Shown: piece by piece, positions 6,883 to 15,088 of the stretch | How the letters are laid out: each line of letters begins with the position of its first letter | Position numbering within the stretch: position 1 is the stretch's first letter | NCBI GenBank assembly: GCA_032251145.1 | Contig: JAVVER010000031.1 | Span: forward strand, 1 to 28,188 | Length of the DNA stretch: 28,188 nt | Direction: 5' to 3' | DNA from: BRH-c54 sp032251145 | Lineage (GTDB): Bacteria > Bacteroidota > Bacteroidia > Flavobacteriales_E > Vicingaceae | Translations under genes and position numbers: made by a program | The notes under the pieces: model-generated | What the model was told of the DNA's origin: nothing | Seen by the model: only the letters and a program-made list of their open reading frames with translations | The model's database searches: none

Positions 6883-7800
6883 TTACTGATAAAACCTGCT
6901 TCTAAATATTTTCAGATAATCATCTGGTACTTTAGTTTCAAAAACAACTTCTTTTTTAGTGGTTGGATGGATAAAAGCCAACTGTTTTAAATGAAGTGCT
7001 AATCTGCCTATAGGGTTTTCTGTAGCTTCGTATTTTTTGTCACCAATAATTGGATGTCCGAGGTTTTTCATGTGAACTCTCAGCTGGTTTTTTCTTTCTG
7101 TTTCTTGGTGGGCTTCTAACAAAGTGTAAAATTCATTTTTCTTAATTACCTGATAATGGGTAATAGCCAATTTAGCATCATCGCTTTTGCCTGCTACCAC
7201 ATACATCATTAGTGCTTTGTTTTCTTTTAAGTAGTTCACAATTTTACCCTCATCATTCTCCATAGTACCTTGCGTAACTGCCAAATACTTTCTGTTAGCA
7301 ATGGTTCTATCCCAATCTTTTTGGATAGATACTTGGCTGTTTTTATTTTTAGCAAAAACCATTAAGCCAGAAGCATCTTTATCCAACCGATGAACAACAA
7401 AGAGTTTTGCCGTAGGATCATCAAGCTGAACATGGTGTGAGATGGTTTTATACACCGTTTGCATTTTAGAATTTCCTGAAGATATAGACAATAGCCCACT
7501 TTTTTTATCTACCACAATAATATCATCATCTTCAAAAATTACTTTTACTCCTTGGTAAGAAAGTTCTCTAAAAGGTTTGTCCCAGCTAATTTTTACTGTA
7601 TCTCCTACTTTTAAAGCATGGTCGAACTGTTTAATAATCTTATCATTAACCATAAACTGTTTTCTTGCCAACATTCCCTTTACTTTATTTCGGGTTTTAT
7701 CCTTAATGTTCTGTAACAAAAAATTGAGCAATTCGTCAGCTGTTTCTACTTTTAGTCGGCTTATTCGGTTTAAGTTTTTATTGGGCGATTTTTTTTGCAT
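6883..7800 (-). CDS. RluA-family pseudouridine synthase with S4 domain
   Basis: The 305 residues open with an S4 RNA-binding domain (about 14-75, with V-N-D-K-I-I and a G-D-T-V-K-I strand) and continue with the RluA catalytic domain. The catalytic aspartate is D140 in V-V-H-R-L-D-K-D-A-S-G, where most relatives have T-S-G. Further family motifs include E-T-E-R-K-N-Q-L-R-V-H (conserved R/Q-L-R-V-H) and G-H-P-I-I-G-D-K-K-Y. Such enzymes isomerise uridines in 23S rRNA or tRNA; the target is not readable from sequence, though the S4 domain favours an RluC/RluD-like rRNA role. A candidate -7 box lies 20 bp upstream. Confidence 0.9.
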   Translation of the reverse strand: MQKKSPNKNLNRISRLKVETADELLNFLLQNIKDKTRNKVKGMLARKQFMVNDKIIKQFDHALKVGDTVKISWDKPFRELSYQGVKVIFEDDDIIVVDKKSGLLSISSGNSKMQTVYKTISHHVQLDDPTAKLFVVHRLDKDASGLMVFAKNKNSQVSIQKDWDRTIANRKYLAVTQGTMENDEGKIVNYLKENKALMMYVVAGKSDDAKLAITHYQVIKKNEFYTLLEAHQETERKNQLRVHMKNLGHPIIGDKKYEATENPIGRLALHLKQLAFIHPTTKKEVVFETKVPDDYLKIFRSRFYQ

Positions 7801-7819
7801 GCTATTTTAAATAAAGCAG

Positions 7820-7827
7820 CAAAGTTA
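7820..7827 (-). promoter_or_regulatory. Candidate -7 box (TAACTTTG) for the pseudouridine synthase gene
   Basis: The minus strand reads TAACTTTG, a full TAnnTTTG match, predicting a start near 7817 and a leader of about 17 nt. No -33 TTG is found at 17-23 bp. Confidence 0.5.
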
Positions 7828-7880
7828 GGTTAATCGTAAGAATAATATAAGTTTAAGCATAAACTTATTTTTACCTCACC

Positions 7881-7954
7881 CGAAACTACTTATTGTAGTT
7901 TCGACCTCTCCTAAAGGAGAGGTAAAAGCAGAACCTCTAGAACAAGTCTAGAGG
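7881..7954. repeat. Hairpin element B: three tandem hairpins
   Basis: Three perfect stems follow one another: CGAAACTAC (7881-7889), loop TTATT, GTAGTTTCG (7895-7903); ACCTCTCCT (7904-7912), two-base loop AA, AGGAGAGGT (7915-7923); CCTCTAGA (7934-7941), loop ACAAG, TCTAGAGG (7947-7954). The first two abut with no spacer. It fills the divergent gap between the pseudouridine synthase and AMP nucleosidase genes, upstream of the candidate promoter of the former. Confidence 0.8.
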
Positions 7955-8031
7955 GATTTTTTAGATTTAATTTGATATAATGAATAGCAAAAAATTATAT
8001 TGCTTAATTTCGTTTTTCAAAAAAAGAGATT

Positions 8032-8817
8032 ATGGTTACAAAAGAAAGTATTGTTAAAAATTGGCTTACACGCTATACAGGAAAGGCTTTAGAAGACTTT
8101 GGTCAGTATATTTTATTAACCAATTTTAATAATTATGTTGAATATTTTGCTAAAATAAAAAACGTTGCGGTTGAAGGTAAAGACAAAGCCATGCCCAATG
8201 CTACTGCAGATGGAATAACCATTATTAATTTTAGCATGGGAAGTGCTAATGCTGCAACCATTATGGATTTACTGAGTGCCATTAACCCAAAAGCATGTCT
8301 GTTTTTAGGAAAATGTGGCGGATTGAAAAAGAAAAATAATATTGGCGATTATATTTTACCCATTGCAGCCATAAGAGGCGAAGGAACATCTAACGATTAC
8401 TTTCCTACAGAAGTGCCTGCCCTACCCGCTTTTACCTTACAAAGAGCTGTTTCTACCACCATAAGAGAGTTTAAAAGAGATTACTGGACAGGTACTGTTT
8501 ATACCACCAACCGTAGAGTTTGGGAACATGATGAAGAATTTAAAAGCTATTTAAGAAAAATAAGAGCAATGGCGATAGATATGGAAACTGCTACCTTGTT
8601 TATTACTGGTTTTCATAACAAAATTTCTACAGGAGCATTGTTGTTGGTTTCTGATCAACCTATGATTCCAGAAGGAGTTAAAACCGATAAAAGCGACCAA
8701 GTAGTTACCAAAAGCTATGTTGAAGAACATATTAAAATTGGCATACAATCGCTAGAAGAAATTAGAAATCACGGAATGAGTGTTAAACATCTTAAATTCT
8801 CTTATTCGGAAGATTAA
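8032..8817 (+). CDS. amn: AMP nucleosidase (short form)
   Basis: This 261-residue nucleoside phosphorylase-fold protein matches the short AMP nucleosidase of Bacteroidota, which lacks the N-terminal regulatory domain of the Escherichia coli enzyme (about 480 residues). Visible family signs are F-S-M-G-S-A-N-A-A-T near 69-78, C-L-F-L-G-K-C-G-G-L near 89-98, the purine/ribose-binding M-A-I-D-M-E-T-A-T-L, and V-S-D-Q-P-M with the catalytic-type aspartate. The enzyme splits AMP into adenine and ribose 5-phosphate and sets adenylate levels. It is cytoplasmic. It is divergent from the pseudouridine synthase gene, with hairpin element B between them, and is followed 84 bp later by holA. Confidence 0.9.
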   Translation: MVTKESIVKNWLTRYTGKALEDFGQYILLTNFNNYVEYFAKIKNVAVEGKDKAMPNATADGITIINFSMGSANAATIMDLLSAINPKACLFLGKCGGLKKKNNIGDYILPIAAIRGEGTSNDYFPTEVPALPAFTLQRAVSTTIREFKRDYWTGTVYTTNRRVWEHDEEFKSYLRKIRAMAIDMETATLFITGFHNKISTGALLLVSDQPMIPEGVKTDKSDQVVTKSYVEEHIKIGIQSLEEIRNHGMSVKHLKFSYSED

Positions 8818-8870
8818 ACAATAAACACAACACACTAGAACATTCATTTGGGCTTTGTGTGTTGGAAATC

Positions 8871-8897
8871 CTCCTCCTTTGGGGGAGTTAGAGGGGG
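8871..8897 (+). repeat. Hairpin element C, abutting the holA start
   Basis: CTCCTCC (8871-8877), loop TTT, GGGGGAG (8881-8887) forms a 7 bp stem with one T-G wobble. It is followed by TTAGAGGGGGC, whose G-run ends 4 nt before the holA ATG at 8902. The tail matches those of elements A and D on their minus strands. The G-run may serve as, or interfere with, ribosome binding. Confidence 0.65.
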
Positions 8898-8901
8898 CAA
8901 T

Positions 8902-9903
8902 ATGAAGCACAACGACATACTTAAAGATTTAAAAAACAAGGTATATCATCCCATTTATTTTTTAAGTGGTGAGGAACCTTTTTATATAGATTTGATAAGT
9001 AGTTTCATTGAAAAAAATGTGCTAGATGAAGCTGAAAAAGAATTTAATCAGCAAATTATTTATGGTAAAGACACCGATATTTCTACCATTATAGGTGCAG
9101 CCAAACGCTATCCCATGATGGCGAACCACAATGTAGTAATTGTAAAAGAAGCTCAACATTTAGTTAAACAAATAGATCAGCTAGAAGCTTATGTGGACAA
9201 TCCTACTAAAAGTACCATTTTAGTTTTTTGTTATAAATACAAAACCTTAGATGGTAGAAAAGGCATCACTAAAAAACTGAATAAAAAAAGCGTTTTCTTC
9301 GAGTCTAAACCCATTTATGAGAACCAAGTTCCCGATTGGATTAACAGTTATCTTAAAGAAAAAAATTACACCATCAATCCAAAAGCTTCTTTTTTAATTG
9401 CCGAATTTTTAGGGACAGATTTAAGCAAAGTTGCCAATGAACTTGAAAAATTAACCATTAATATTCCAGAAGGCACTGAAATAAATACTGAAATGGTGGA
9501 AAAAAACATTGGCATCAGCAAAGACTTTAACATGTTTGAGTTAAATAAAGCAATAGGTGCCAGAGATATTTTAAAAGCCAATAAAATTATTAATCATTTT
9601 GCCAAAAACGAAAAAGAACATCCCATACAAGCCACTCTAGCTGTTTTGTATATGTTTTTTACTGCTATACTAAAATATCACTATACCAAAGATAAAAGCC
9701 CAAGAAGCATTGCCTCAGCCTTAAAGGTAAATCCTTTTTTTGTAAAAGATTACCAAGTAGCAGCCAGTAATTACGATATCAGAAAAGCAGTAAAAGTAAT
9801 TGAGTATATTAGAGAGTACGATTTAAAATCTAAAGGGGTAAACAATGTTTCTTCATCAGGTGGAGAGCTTACTAAAGAACTTGTTTTTAAAATTATGCAT
9901 TAA
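8902..9903 (+). CDS. holA: DNA polymerase III delta subunit (HolA)
   Basis: The 333 residues contain the delta-subunit N-terminal AAA-like domain (P-I-Y-F-L-S-G-E-E-P-F-Y-I-D at about 16-29) without a working Walker A, as expected for delta. A helical domain with K-V-A-N-E-L-E-K-L precedes the C-terminal collar domain. Delta opens the beta clamp within the clamp loader. The ATG at 8902 is chosen. An upstream TTG at 8848 would add 18 residues encoded mostly by the hairpin repeat, with no family similarity. The gene follows amn on the same strand with 84 bp between, and its ribosome-binding region is made by hairpin element C. Confidence 0.9.
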   Translation: MKHNDILKDLKNKVYHPIYFLSGEEPFYIDLISSFIEKNVLDEAEKEFNQQIIYGKDTDISTIIGAAKRYPMMANHNVVIVKEAQHLVKQIDQLEAYVDNPTKSTILVFCYKYKTLDGRKGITKKLNKKSVFFESKPIYENQVPDWINSYLKEKNYTINPKASFLIAEFLGTDLSKVANELEKLTINIPEGTEINTEMVEKNIGISKDFNMFELNKAIGARDILKANKIINHFAKNEKEHPIQATLAVLYMFFTAILKYHYTKDKSPRSIASALKVNPFFVKDYQVAASNYDIRKAVKVIEYIREYDLKSKGVNNVSSSGGELTKELVFKIMH

Positions 9904-9927
9904 TTTTCTTTCTTTTTTTAGCATTTT

Positions 9928-9952
9928 TAAGTTTTAAAATTTTAAAAACTTA
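9928..9952. terminator. AT-rich stem-loop between holA and nhaA
   Basis: TAAGTTTT (9928-9935) pairs with AAAACTTA (9945-9952) across a 9 nt AT spacer, 24 bp after the holA stop and just before the candidate nhaA promoter. It separates the two genes and may be a weak terminator for holA. There is no strong T-run after it. Confidence 0.3.
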
Positions 9953-9973
9953 GGCTAACGAAACGCATTACCT

Positions 9974-9981
9974 TAACTTTG
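9974..9981 (+). promoter_or_regulatory. Candidate -7 box (TAACTTTG) for nhaA
   Basis: A full TAnnTTTG match predicts a start near 9984 and a leader of about 33 nt before the ATG at 10017. The -33 region has no clear TTG. Confidence 0.45.
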
Positions 9982-10016
9982 TAAACATTAAAACATCCTA
10001 AAATATTATATAATTT

Positions 10017-11330
10017 ATGAAAGTTACACCAGTTGATAAATGGATTATTGACCCTATACAACGATTTATTAATAATAGTACCACTAGTGGAATAGTATTA
10101 TTTTCATCTGCTTTTTTAGCTATTATTTTATCTAATTCACCTTGGTCGCACGAGTTTCATGCACTTTGGGAGTTGAAATTTTCTATAGGTTTTGATGGTC
10201 ATTACATTACTAAAAACCTTCACCATTGGATTAATGATGGCTTAATGGCTGTTTTCTTTTTTGTGGTTGGTTTAGAATTAAAAAGAGAAATTGTAGCTGG
10301 AGAACTTAGAGACCCCAAAAATGCTATTTTACCTATTACTGCGGCTATTGGCGGAATGATACTACCAGCTATAATTTATTTACTGTTTAACCAATCAGGA
10401 CCTACTGCCGATGGTTGGGGAATACCTATGGCTACAGATATTGCTTTTGCCCTAGGTGTTCTATATTTATTGGGAAACAAAGTGCCGCTTTCACTAAAAA
10501 TCTTCCTTACTGCATTGGCTATTGTTGATGATATTGGAGCTGTATTGGTAATTGCTTTTTTCTATACTTCTGATATTAATTTTATAAGTTTAGCAACGGG
10601 TGGTGTTTTTATGCTGATATTAGTCATCTCTAACCTTATTGGTATTAGAAATACTATCTATTACGGAGTAATAGGTATTGGTGGGTTGTGGTTAGCTTTT
10701 TTAATGTCGGGCGTACATGCTACTATTGCTGCTGTTATGGCTGCGATGACTATTCCGGTTAATGTAAAAGTTTCGGATAAAGAATATATAAAACGCATTA
10801 AAAACCTCATTTTTAAATTTGAAGAAGAAGAGCCCAACAACAACCCTTCTGTTACTCATAATCAATTGCACATTATAGAAGATATTAGAGATTGTTCTAA
10901 AAAAGCCCTTACTCCTTTGCAAAGATTAGAACATAGAATGCACCCTGTTGTTGCATTTGTAATTATGCCCATATTTGCCTTAAGCAATGCTGGCGTAGTA
11001 TTTTCTAGTGATTCGTTAAATCAAATAATTAGCCCTGTATTTTTTGGTGTTTTTGTAGGCTTGTTGGTAGGAAAAGTTCTTGGCGTTTACGGATTAATTT
11101 CTATCCTTTTAAAATTTAAATGGGTAACACTTCCTCGTGGCATGAACAAAGTTCATTTATTAGGAGCAGGTTTTCTGGCAGCTATTGGTTTTACCATGTC
11201 CTTATTTATTGGCGGGTTAGCATTTGTAGATAAAATTTATATTGAAGAAGCTAAAATGGGCGTTTTATTTGCTTCGATTATAGCAAGTTTTGTAGGTTAT
11301 TTTATTATTAGGTATGCTAATAAAATCTAA
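10017..11330 (+). CDS. nhaA: Na+/H+ antiporter NhaA
   Basis: This 437-residue inner-membrane antiporter has about 12 helices. The ion-binding aspartates are in A-T-D141-I-A-F-A-L-G and A-I-V-D171-D172-I-G-A, matching the essential D133, D163 and D164 of the Escherichia coli protein. G-L-E-L-K-R-E near 85-91 and G-F-T-M-S-L-F-I near the C-terminus are further signatures. NhaA exchanges two protons for one sodium ion and controls internal pH and sodium at alkaline pH, which fits, but does not prove, a marine or salty habitat. A hydrophilic loop near residues 250-305 is longer than in E. coli, as is common in this phylum. Transcribed alone. Confidence 0.96.
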   Translation: MKVTPVDKWIIDPIQRFINNSTTSGIVLFSSAFLAIILSNSPWSHEFHALWELKFSIGFDGHYITKNLHHWINDGLMAVFFFVVGLELKREIVAGELRDPKNAILPITAAIGGMILPAIIYLLFNQSGPTADGWGIPMATDIAFALGVLYLLGNKVPLSLKIFLTALAIVDDIGAVLVIAFFYTSDINFISLATGGVFMLILVISNLIGIRNTIYYGVIGIGGLWLAFLMSGVHATIAAVMAAMTIPVNVKVSDKEYIKRIKNLIFKFEEEEPNNNPSVTHNQLHIIEDIRDCSKKALTPLQRLEHRMHPVVAFVIMPIFALSNAGVVFSSDSLNQIISPVFFGVFVGLLVGKVLGVYGLISILLKFKWVTLPRGMNKVHLLGAGFLAAIGFTMSLFIGGLAFVDKIYIEEAKMGVLFASIIASFVGYFIIRYANKI

Positions 11331-11401
11331 CCAATTTAATAGCTTCTTATTCGTTTATCTTTCTTACTATTAAAGGAAAATTTTCTACCTAAAAATTTAT
11401 G

Positions 11402-11409
11402 TAGTTTTG
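11402..11409 (+). promoter_or_regulatory. Candidate -7 box (TAGTTTTG) for the secreted protein gene
   Basis: A full TAnnTTTG match predicts a start near 11412, 25 nt before the ATG at 11437. This position rules against a TTG start at 11407, which would lie inside the box. Confidence 0.5.
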
Positions 11410-11436
11410 TTGTTGTCAACTTCTAAAATAAAAGTA

Positions 11437-12258
11437 ATGAAAAAACTGATTATATTAATTGCTTGCTGTTTGCCAATGTTCATTTTTGGTCAGACCTACA
11501 AACCAGGTAAAGGTAGCGGACTTTATGGCACAGGAGCTGAAAACATTGATAAAGGTTGGTATTTTGGTTTAGGTACAACTTATATGTTTCCTTACCTTAC
11601 CCAAGAAGAAAGTATTAATTATACTGATTCATTAAATCAAACATTTACTCAAGATTATGCTGCTAAACCAACAGGTAAATTTGGCTTATTTGCCGAAATA
11701 GGTATGTTTAGAATGAACGATAAAAAAGTAATAAATTACATAGATTATGGTCTTTCTTACAAATGGTTTAGAGGTGGTGAAGATTTTGAATCTGCCACAT
11801 TTTTAAACAATAGTTTAGTTGCTACACAGCAAACCGAAGCTACTTACAGCGGTCATGCAGCCTCTTTAAACTTTAATATAGGTAACAGATACGACATGTC
11901 TGACAAAACATTTTTAGTAAACGGAATTGGTCTTAATGCCGATTATTTTTTCATTAAAAACAGAAATAATGGAGGGGTAATTTTAGGTCAGCCCCACGAA
12001 TTTGTTTCCGACTTTGTTGGTGAGCTACATTACTTTTTCGGAATGGGTTTTAAAACAGGCAAAAGATTAATCATAATGCCTATTATTGAAACCCCTATTT
12101 TTGCCATTTATGAGTTTAATCACATCAAATCTACTCATAATTATTTCAATACTCGTTCTCGCCCTTTTATTATAAAAGTTAGGTTTATGATACTGAAAAA
12201 AGGTTCTAAATCTTGCCCTGCAGTTTATAATCCTATGGGGATTACACCAGATATGTAA
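11437..12258 (+). CDS. Secreted, probably outer-membrane beta-barrel protein, function unknown
   Basis: From the ATG at 11437 the product is 273 residues with a clear signal peptide: M-K-K, a hydrophobic stretch, then F-G-Q at about residues 17-19 (likely cleavage before Q). The mature part alternates aromatic and polar residues (W-Y-F-G-L-G-T-T-Y-M-F, D-Y-G-L-S-Y-K-W-F, L-H-Y-F-F-G-M-G-F) with many Gly and Asn turns, the pattern of a transmembrane beta-barrel, perhaps of 10-12 strands. I do not recognise a family. It lies alone between nhaA and the flippase gene on the same strand, with its own candidate promoter. The longer TTG reading from 11407 is rejected. Confidence 0.75.
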   Translation: MKKLIILIACCLPMFIFGQTYKPGKGSGLYGTGAENIDKGWYFGLGTTYMFPYLTQEESINYTDSLNQTFTQDYAAKPTGKFGLFAEIGMFRMNDKKVINYIDYGLSYKWFRGGEDFESATFLNNSLVATQQTEATYSGHAASLNFNIGNRYDMSDKTFLVNGIGLNADYFFIKNRNNGGVILGQPHEFVSDFVGELHYFFGMGFKTGKRLIIMPIIETPIFAIYEFNHIKSTHNYFNTRSRPFIIKVRFMILKKGSKSCPAVYNPMGITPDM

Positions 12259-12302
12259 TGAAAATAATTATTGAACGTTAATAAGGCAAAAACAAATTTT
12301 CT

Positions 12303-13583
12303 TTGATAAAATTCCCAACATTTATAGCCCGTTCAGAATTTAGCAAACATGTTACTACACTTATTGTTGGACAAATAATAGTGCATGCCATCGCTTTTTT
12401 GGCACTTCCAATTATTACCCGATTATACTCAGCAGAACAAATTGGAACTTACTCACTTTTTATGGCTCTTTTTATGGTGCTTTCTATGCTTAGTACTGGC
12501 AGATTTGATGCTGCTATTGTTGTAGAAAAAGAAGAAAAATCGGCTGTTGTACTATGGATTTTAGCTACTTTCATCAGTTTTTGGTTTAATGTTGTGCTTT
12601 TTATTTTTATCTGTTTTTTCCATAAAAATATGTTAATGTGGCTTAACAAATCGAGCCTGGGAGTGTCTATTTTATTGCTTCCCTTAGCTATTTTCTTTGG
12701 AGCTTTAATACGAAGCACTCAGTACTACTTTAACAAACATAAAGGATATAAAACCATTTCTATGTCTGATATACTAAAATCGGGAACAAACTCTGCAGGA
12801 GGTGTGGCTTTTGGTTGGTTAGGCTACCTTTCAGGTGGATTAATAATTGCCAATGTGCTATCTAATATTGTTGCATTTGTGCTGTTAGCAGTAAAGCTTC
12901 CTATATCTTTTTGGCAAGCTGTAAAATCAACCACTTTTCTCAATTTAAAAAATATAGGAAAAAAATACAAAGATTACCTAACTTTTTATACGCTTTCAGG
13001 GTTATTAAGTGCTATTGTTTCCAACGGAACACCCATTTTTATTATTTTCTTTTTTACTGAAAAAACTGCTGGCTATTATTTTATGGCAGAAAAAGTAGTA
13101 AGCATTCCCATAGGCTTATTGGTAGCAGCTATTTCTAGGGTTTTTTACCAACGAGCTAGCGAGCTATTTCAACATGACAAAAAAGGGTTTTTAACACTTA
13201 TTTATCGTATTCAAAAAAAAATGTTTTGGTTGTTAGTACCGCTTTTGTTGTTACTCTCGTTAGCTGCTCCTTATGCTTTTGAGTGGTTTGGTAACGATTG
13301 GCGACAAGCAGGAGAAATGATTAAATACTTTGCTATTTTGGTATTATTCAATAATTTAATTTCTCCGGTAGGCTCCATTTCTAATATTATTGACAGGTTA
13401 GATATATTACTCTATTTCAATATTACTACCACCATTGTAAGAGCTTTAACTTTTTATGTTGGTAGCTTGTATTTTAGTTTTGAACACGCACTTTTAATCT
13501 CTGCTATTTGTCTGTCTATTTGCTACATTGCTTTAGATTTTATTCTGAAAAAATTGGTAAAAAAAATGATTACTGAGAAGTAA
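12303..13583 (+). CDS. Oligosaccharide flippase, Wzx/MATE-like polysaccharide exporter
   Basis: This 426-residue membrane protein with 12 or so helices starts S-E-F-S-K-H-V-T-T-L near residue 11, then a helix and L-P-I-I-T-R-L-Y-S-A-E-Q-I-G-T-Y, the usual opening of Wzx-type flippases (T-R-L-Y-x-x-E-x-x-G). Such proteins move lipid-linked O-antigen or capsule repeat units across the inner membrane. The start is TTG. The first internal Met, near residue 54, would remove the first helix, so TTG is preferred. No glycosyltransferase cluster surrounds it, which is unusual for wzx genes; distant glycan genes would have to supply the substrate. It ends 24 bp from the convergent HD gene. Confidence 0.85.
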   Translation: MIKFPTFIARSEFSKHVTTLIVGQIIVHAIAFLALPIITRLYSAEQIGTYSLFMALFMVLSMLSTGRFDAAIVVEKEEKSAVVLWILATFISFWFNVVLFIFICFFHKNMLMWLNKSSLGVSILLLPLAIFFGALIRSTQYYFNKHKGYKTISMSDILKSGTNSAGGVAFGWLGYLSGGLIIANVLSNIVAFVLLAVKLPISFWQAVKSTTFLNLKNIGKKYKDYLTFYTLSGLLSAIVSNGTPIFIIFFFTEKTAGYYFMAEKVVSIPIGLLVAAISRVFYQRASELFQHDKKGFLTLIYRIQKKMFWLLVPLLLLLSLAAPYAFEWFGNDWRQAGEMIKYFAILVLFNNLISPVGSISNIIDRLDILLYFNITTTIVRALTFYVGSLYFSFEHALLISAICLSICYIALDFILKKLVKKMITEK

Positions 13584-13607
13584 TTTCTACAAATTTATTT
13601 CAAAAAT

Positions 13608-14837
13608 CTATTTTTTAGGATAACATACAAACCATTTTTTTACTGGTCGAGCTAAGGATGAAATATTCAAGGTGTCAGCAGCTTCAGAAATATCTTTTAC
13701 AGTATTGTTTTTCAATAAAATATTTATCTTATCCATTTTAGGGTTGTAGGCATTGTTTTCTATAGCATCCTGAAAAACAAAATATTCTATTTCTTTTTCT
13801 GAGATTTTTAACTGTTTAGAAAATTTTTCTTTTATCGCAGTAAGTTCGTCTTTAGCTAGGCGAGTATCGTTAATAACTACTTTATACAAGTTCCTGTTCA
13901 CCATCATTTTACAAAGTTTTGATAAAATCTTATCCGAATGGTTTTGCCAAACTTTTACCGAAGTCATTATATCATAATCATCTAAATTGGCAAATTCATC
14001 CAATAATTTAGGATTATTTTTAAATGACGACAAATCATGCTGAGCATACAAAAAAGTTCTTAAGGATGGCGTGCAAAACAATTCATCATTGTTATTTGCC
14101 AAACTTTTTGCTCTTTTTAAAATGTTTACCAATAGATTTTCTGCCGACAAAACCGTTTTGTGCAAATAAACCTGCCAATACATTAATCTTCGGGCAATAA
14201 TAAATTTTTCTATGGAATAAATTCCTTTTTCCTCAATAGCTAAATGGTCATTATGCACTGTAAGCATAGTAATAATTCTTTCTGTACTAATCACCCCTTC
14301 CGAAACGCCTGTAAAAAAGCTATCTCTACGCAAATAATCCAACCTATCCATATCTATCTGTCCGGAAACTAATTGATGTAAGAACTTTTTAGGGTATTCA
14401 TTTCTAAATATTTTTAAAGCTCCATCCAATTTTCCTTTAAACTCCTTATTCAGTTTATCCATAAAAAGGGTTGAAATTTCTTCATGAGAAATTCCATTTA
14501 CAATACTATGTTCTAAAGCATGAGAAAATGGCCCGTGACCAATATCATGCAATAAAATAGCAATGGTAACACCTACAGCTTCTTCATCGGTAATTTCATG
14601 ACCTTTAGAGCGTATTACATCAATGGCTTTAGTCATCAAATTCATAGTACCCATAGCATGATGAAACCTAGTATGTAAAGCTCCTGGGTAAACCAAATGT
14701 GTTAATCCTAATTGTTTAATTCTTCTTAATCGCTGAAAATAAGGGTGTTCTATTAAATCAAATATAATTTCATAAGGCAAGGATATAAACCCATAAATAG
14801 GATCATTAAAAATTTTCTTTTTATTCACACTTGGCAT
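13608..14837 (-). CDS. HD-domain phosphohydrolase (SAMHD1/dGTPase-like)
   Basis: The 409-residue protein has a complete HD motif set: H55-T-R-F-H59-H, H97-D98-I-G-H-G-P-F-S-H and the D in S-G-Q-I-D-M-D-R-L-D-Y-L-R-R-D-S (about 158-173). The opening, D-P-I-Y-G-F-I, Y-F-Q-R-L-R-R-I-K-Q-L-G and H-L-V-Y-P-G-A-x-H-T-R, is that of the dNTP triphosphohydrolase/SAMHD1 group found widely in Bacteroidota. It may hydrolyse dNTPs or another nucleotide; the natural substrate is not known from sequence. It is cytoplasmic and divergent from porX, with a candidate -7 box 55 bp upstream. Confidence 0.88.
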   Translation of the reverse strand: MPSVNKKKIFNDPIYGFISLPYEIIFDLIEHPYFQRLRRIKQLGLTHLVYPGALHTRFHHAMGTMNLMTKAIDVIRSKGHEITDEEAVGVTIAILLHDIGHGPFSHALEHSIVNGISHEEISTLFMDKLNKEFKGKLDGALKIFRNEYPKKFLHQLVSGQIDMDRLDYLRRDSFFTGVSEGVISTERIITMLTVHNDHLAIEEKGIYSIEKFIIARRLMYWQVYLHKTVLSAENLLVNILKRAKSLANNNDELFCTPSLRTFLYAQHDLSSFKNNPKLLDEFANLDDYDIMTSVKVWQNHSDKILSKLCKMMVNRNLYKVVINDTRLAKDELTAIKEKFSKQLKISEKEIEYFVFQDAIENNAYNPKMDKINILLKNNTVKDISEAADTLNISSLARPVKKWFVCYPKK

Positions 14838-14891
14838 ACTACTTAGCGTTAATATTAGTTAAATATAATAACTAAAAATTATTTGATGCTT

Positions 14892-14899
14892 CAAAAGTA
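14892..14899 (-). promoter_or_regulatory. Candidate -7 box (TACTTTTG) for the HD-domain gene
   Basis: The minus strand reads TACTTTTG, matching TAnnTTTG, with a predicted start near 14889 and a leader of about 52 nt. It lies back to back with a plus-strand box at 14901-14908. Confidence 0.45.
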
Positions 14900-14900
14900 C

Positions 14901-14908
14901 TATTTTTG
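14901..14908 (+). promoter_or_regulatory. Candidate distal -7 box (TATTTTTG) facing porX
   Basis: TATTTTTG matches TAnnTTTG. A TTTG at 14882-14885 is upstream, but the 15 bp spacing is short. If used, transcription starts near 14911, giving a leader of about 210 nt that contains the hexamer tract. Confidence 0.35.
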
Positions 14909-15000
14909 ATGAATTGATTAGAGATTGGAAATTATTAATTAGCGATTGTAGATACTGGAAATTGGAATGCCTAAGTTAAAAGACAGAAGATTGGAATATT

Positions 15001-15088
15001 CCCTTTCACTTTCCCTTTCCCTTTCCCTTTCCCTTTCCCTTTCACTTTCACTTTTACTTTCACTTTTTTTCACTTTTCACTCTCACTT
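15001..15088. repeat. Tandem hexamer tract YMCTTT upstream of porX
   Basis: Eleven in-phase hexamers run from 15001 to 15066: one CCCTTT, one CACTTT, five uninterrupted CCCTTT (15013-15042), two CACTTT, one TACTTT and one CACTTT. Degenerate CACTTTT-like copies follow to about 15088. The plus strand is pure C/T except for the A in variant units. The tract ends about 32 bp before the porX ATG and is non-coding. Confidence 0.92.

Noticed and set aside
8848..8901. TTG start adding 18 residues to HolA
   Set aside because: The added residues come from the hairpin repeat and are unlike any HolA N-terminus; the ATG at 8902 fits the family.
11407..11436. TTG start for the secreted protein
   Set aside because: It overlaps the -7 box at 11402-11409 and would bury the signal peptide; the ATG at 11437 starts a normal signal peptide.
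15001..15088. Hexamer tract as a CRISPR array
   Set aside because: Units are 6 bp without spacers; this is a simple tandem repeat.
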